In this document: positions 61,328-64,000 of the stretch, in pieces
How positions within the stretch are numbered: position 1 is the stretch's first letter
Layout: each line of letters starts with the position of its first letter
Notes under the pieces: generated by a model
Databases searched by the model: none
The model's input: the letters and a program-made list of their open reading frames with translations, nothing else
What the model was told of the DNA's origin: nothing
NCBI RefSeq assembly: GCF_017052585.1
Contig: NZ_JAFFHZ010000001.1
Location: forward strand, 186,001-250,000
Source: Paenibacillus apiarius
GTDB lineage: Bacteria > Bacillota > Bacilli > Paenibacillales > Paenibacillaceae
Direction of reading: 5' to 3'
DNA: 64,000 nt
Position numbers and translations under genes: made by a program

Positions 61328-61879
61328 CTATTCCCCATTCCCGTTCTTCCTTCGTATCGCGGTCAGATAAATGATTCCAACAGCAACAGCCCCTATGAAC
61401 AGGAGAGCGGAGTACGGGGAGTTGACATTCCTTCCCGTGCCGAGCAATCGAATATCTTCCGCTGCAGCTTCGAGCGGCGCGGTACGAGTGCATAGATGCG
61501 CTATGTATTTCCCATCGGAGTGATAATCATAGACCAGATACTGTTTTCCGGTTTCAAATTCGTATCCGCAGCTTGCGGAGGACAGCGCGGTGACGACCTT
61601 TGCATTGGATGCAACATTGCCTTTCCATACGCGTTTCACTTGAAAAGAAACTTTCACAGGATCCGCGGTAGAAAAAATCATTGTGGTCAAGCTTTGACTC
61701 ACATCGGTAACCTTGCCAGCGAACACGGCCGCAGCCTCTCGCTTGGCATCCTCCACACTTGGGATCGCCGCGCATGAGCATGCGGAGACAGGAGCCGCCG
61801 ACAGACACGAAATCCCGAACATGACGACGGTCATCATTATAATATAGGCGAACGGCAAGCTAGTCGGGGCACGCTTCAA
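61328..61879 (-). CDS. Secreted TIMP/netrin-like-domain protein
   Basis: A 183-residue protein. The start is TTG at 61879 with GGGAGGG seven bases upstream. A signal sequence (residues 1-33) ends APVSA, so the mature protein would begin with CSC, the hallmark of tissue-inhibitor-of-metalloproteinase (TIMP/NTR) domains. The same VSAC can also act as a lipobox. The domain follows (AAAVFAGKVTDVSQSL, VSFQVKRVWKGN, SCGYEFETGKQYLVYDY, LCTRTAPL), with paired cysteines. A C-terminal helix (about 155-173) and RRKNGNGE tail anchor it in the membrane. The role in bacteria is unknown; inhibition of a protease is an inference. Confidence 0.82.
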   Translation of the reverse strand: MKRAPTSLPFAYIIMMTVVMFGISCLSAAPVSACSCAAIPSVEDAKREAAAVFAGKVTDVSQSLTTMIFSTADPVKVSFQVKRVWKGNVASNAKVVTALSSASCGYEFETGKQYLVYDYHSDGKYIAHLCTRTAPLEAAAEDIRLLGTGRNVNSPYSALLFIGAVAVGIIYLTAIRRKNGNGE

Positions 61880-62024
61880 CGAATATCCCTCCCGGATTAT
61901 TGCCTATGATAACCTGTACGTAGAATAGCAGGAAAATGTTTCATATCGTTCAATTGCCACAGATGAATATAGAAATGAAGCCGCATCAGCGACAAAAAAC
62001 AGATGGAGAAAGCGGGGGCATTAG

Positions 62025-62576
62025 TTACCCTTCCTGGGGAGAACGAAGACGGGGCTTCATCATGCGGAAATAATCCATCCCGTTAAGGATGACTGGATGT
62101 TCCTTCACATGGGAAATGAAACGGCTGGCCTCGGATACGGACAGCTCATATTGCGATTTCGTAATTCGTCCCCATTCGAGAGCCTCTTCCAATTCATCCT
62201 CATCCAGCAAGAACACATGTCCGGACGGCAGCAGCACCACATCCAAATACAAGTCATCATAATACGGAATCCCGCGTTCATCCACATCGACCTGTTCGCA
62301 TATATCGATATACCATTGCACGATTTCTTCCCGATCATTGATCATGGTCGTGACCGAATAATGGGCGTTCAGGGGAAAATGCTGCATCCAATAATATCCT
62401 GCGTTCACGAGATGTATCTTCGTTCCTTCCATTTCCTTCACAAGCGGCGCCCGCACGGAGTTGAATTTAATAAGAGAGACATAGCCGGTGAAATGGGTGT
62501 CCTCAATATAGGTCAATGCAAAGTCTTTAGACAATATACGTTTCCAGTCAGCGCGATCTGCATATTTTCTTTTCAT
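62025..62576 (-). CDS. DUF402-domain nucleotide phosphatase-like protein
   Basis: A 183-residue protein. YIDICEQVDVDERGIPYYDDLYLDVVLLPSGHVFLLDEDELEEAL (in pieces, residues about 88-132) matches the DUF402 fold of FomD/YgaC-type nucleoside di- and triphosphatases; the acidic residues bind metal. AAGGAAGGG precedes the ATG. The family hydrolyses nucleotides, but the natural substrate is not known here. Confidence 0.9.
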   Translation of the reverse strand: MKRKYADRADWKRILSKDFALTYIEDTHFTGYVSLIKFNSVRAPLVKEMEGTKIHLVNAGYYWMQHFPLNAHYSVTTMINDREEIVQWYIDICEQVDVDERGIPYYDDLYLDVVLLPSGHVFLLDEDELEEALEWGRITKSQYELSVSEASRFISHVKEHPVILNGMDYFRMMKPRLRSPQEG

Positions 62577-62694
62577 ACGGCCAGCCCTTCCTTACGCTCT
62601 ATTCAGTCATTGCTGCGAGAATGTTGCAATCTCTGAAAATTGTTTCAAACCAATTAATTCCTTTCTATTATAGCGCTTTTTTCGGTAAAAATCC

Positions 62695-62723
62695 GCAAAA
62701 AAAGAACATCCTCACAGATGTTC
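62695..62723 (-). terminator. Terminator of the PP2C gene
   Basis: GAACATC-CTCACA-GATGTTC forms the stem; on the minus strand TTTTTTT follows (62703-62695). Confidence 0.85.
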
Positions 62724-62755
62724 CGAGCAATGGGGAGCCAAGCCCAGCCGAGCTG

Positions 62756-63556
62756 CTACCATTGTATCTCAATAAAGGAAGCATCGTCGGCTAGCACGCC
62801 TTCTTGCGGCTGATCCAGCATCCGCTGCAGTTGCTTGTCGGACAGCCGTTCGCCATAGGCATCCAGCTCACGAAGCCCGTCCGTATACGACAAGAGCCTG
62901 TAGCGATGGGAAGCCGAATGTTGGCAATTCATCTGAAACACATGAGGGCGGCCGCCGATGGGACCGTATAGAGTCGACCATCTCTCGCTGGTTCGGCACT
63001 TATCCGCGAACGGCTGACGATATTCCGATTCGTTGTGCCACAAGCGCAGACGACAGTCGCCCTGCCATGCCAGCCACAGCCGTCCTTTGCGGAACCGTCT
63101 GCTCCGGTCGATGCCGTCGATGCGACCGCACACGAACATCGCTTCGCTTCCCCTGCGTTTCTTATCCTCCAGCACCTCGCGCAGGAGCCGCGGCGCCCCT
63201 GCCGGAACGGCCAGTTGTTCAACCTCTTTCGTCGCTGGTCCCGTAAGCGCCCATACATATTCATGAAACAGCGGTTCTTTCAATACATCTTGATTGACAA
63301 GCCAATCCAGCAGCCGTTCGCCCAGAAAGCGCGCAGCGAAGTCCCCTTGATAACTCATGCTGACACCGTCACACAGGACAAAGCTGAGTGTGTCGCCCCG
63401 CACGTGCAAGGCAATGTAATCCTGGCTGTTGTCCTGCAGCCGCGCCGTCTCCTCCGCACGCGCGAAGGCATGCCGGCAGCGGAACGTCCTCTCGATTATC
63501 GTCACCGGCTGCTCCGCTTGCTGGGAGCAAACGTAGCGGTATTCCGTCTGCTTCAC
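62756..63556 (-). CDS. PP2C-type serine/threonine protein phosphatase
   Basis: A 266-residue phosphatase. VLCDGVSMSYQGDFAARFLGERL (pieces, about 60-82) corresponds to PP2C motif 2 with the metal-binding Asp, LLSYTDGLREL (about 220) and ADDASFIEI (about 256) to later motifs. The start is GTG at 63556. It lies 60 bp downstream of a von Willebrand A-domain gene that runs off the window. vWA, PP2C and kinase genes together are known as the TerY-P triad. Such systems are thought to signal by reversible Ser/Thr phosphorylation; the kinase gene, if any, would lie beyond the edge. Confidence 0.88.
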   Translation of the reverse strand: MKQTEYRYVCSQQAEQPVTIIERTFRCRHAFARAEETARLQDNSQDYIALHVRGDTLSFVLCDGVSMSYQGDFAARFLGERLLDWLVNQDVLKEPLFHEYVWALTGPATKEVEQLAVPAGAPRLLREVLEDKKRRGSEAMFVCGRIDGIDRSRRFRKGRLWLAWQGDCRLRLWHNESEYRQPFADKCRTSERWSTLYGPIGGRPHVFQMNCQHSASHRYRLLSYTDGLRELDAYGERLSDKQLQRMLDQPQEGVLADDASFIEIQW

Positions 63557-63616
63557 ACAATGTCCCCCTGCCTTCCCCTGATGTTCGTAACGTAAATAAA
63601 GCGCGGCTCGCCTTCC

Positions 63617-64000
63617 TTATCGAACAGGCGTAGCGGCAGACATCTGGAACCCGATGGATACCAGCTCCGGGCAGCTTCCAGGGAGCATCATGCATGCCCC
63701 TGGCGCTAAATGATAGTCTGCTTCCACAAGCATCTCGCGATAGCTCTCCGGCAGGATGGATGACATGCTCCGCAATTTGATTGCATGCTCATCCTTGAGC
63801 GCAGTATGTGCCAATATTCCTTTCCAGCGGCGGGGTTCGGCAATGGGCGCCTCAAGTGTATGGTCTGAAATAAATATATTTTCCACCAGCACATTGCCGT
63901 CAGGAACGCTCATCTGCATAATCCGCTTCGCTACGGGCTCAGGATCGTCACCGGTTGCCACGCCATCGGTCATATGGCAGACGAGCGGCGCAGGGCAATC
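63617..64000 (-). CDS. von Willebrand factor A-domain protein, C-terminal part
   Basis: The last 127 codons of a gene that continues beyond the right edge. HMTDGVATGDDPEPVAKRI is typical of the later part of a vWA metal-ion-dependent adhesion domain (the TDG/Asp segment). The frame is open to base 64000. Relatives beside PP2C genes are TerY-like. No start can be assigned. Confidence 0.75.
   Translation of the reverse strand, partial: DCPAPLVCHMTDGVATGDDPEPVAKRIMQMSVPDGNVLVENIFISDHTLEAPIAEPRRWKGILAHTALKDEHAIKLRSMSSILPESYREMLVEADYHLAPGACMMLPGSCPELVSIGFQMSAATPVR

Overview
The window looks like chromosomal DNA of a low-to-medium GC, spore-forming Firmicute, most probably Paenibacillus (inference). 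Supporting signs are strong AGGAGG-type ribosome binding sites with frequent GTG and TTG starts, a T-box leader, a yybP-ykoY riboswitch, YesM/YesN-type two-component genes beside an LplB/YtcP-type sugar ABC transporter, Amj, a KinB-like kinase, and a GH88 enzyme resembling the unsaturated glucuronyl hydrolase of Bacillus sp. GL1. I saw no rRNA, tRNA or CRISPR array.

Layout. 1-2541: T-box-controlled NhaC-type transporter plus a PqqB-like metallo-beta-lactamase-fold protein. 2557-4386: a dispersed hairpin repeat split by a complete IS1182-family element; a second, intact copy lies at 55636-55892. 4657-5257: two small membrane or secreted proteins of unknown role. 5422-9040: uronate catabolism operon (kduI, deoR-type regulator, kduD, GH88 hydrolase). 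9146-11496: AraC regulator divergent from a GH4 alpha-galactosidase. 11749-12744: TerC-family metal exporter under a manganese riboswitch. 12843-19477: stress and housekeeping genes (MsrAB, reductase, Gfo/Idh, DegV, signal peptidase, membrane proteins). 19535-26744: YesMN-like two-component system followed by a lipoprotein and two permeases of a carbohydrate ABC importer that lacks its own ATPase. 27123-29365: metallophosphoesterase divergent from a second DeoR regulator. 29534-33587: BceAB-like transporter, small lipoprotein and VanW protein. 33784-39870: HelD, a membrane protein, a KinB-like histidine kinase and a phytoene-desaturase/HpnE-like flavoprotein. 40142-43105: TetR plus three-gene ABC exporter with 4-bp overlaps. 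43338-46718: Amj, a stalk-domain protein, an AT-rich two-gene cassette (secreted protein plus 59-aa two-helix protein) and a FlxA-like protein behind a sigma-D-like promoter. 46787-49329: acetyltransferases, a Fur-boxed flavodoxin and a Nudix relic that lost its Nudix box. 49592-55278: complete opp-type peptide importer. 56003-64000: an acyl-CoA-dehydrogenase-like protein, several GNATs and methyltransferases, a TIMP-like secreted protein, a DUF402 protein, and the start of a PP2C / von Willebrand A module running off the right edge.

How it works together. Much of the window serves nutrient capture with local regulators: unsaturated uronates, alpha-galactosides, complex sugars through YesMN and Lpl-like genes, and peptides through Opp. 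Layered on this are metal and iron responses (Mn riboswitch, Fur box) and cell-envelope functions (Amj, BceAB, VanW, signal peptidase). The least explained items are the hairpin repeat family, the AT-rich secreted-protein cassette, the T-box-controlled NhaC/MBL pair, and the TIMP-like protein. All functions are read from sequence by eye; no database search was possible.
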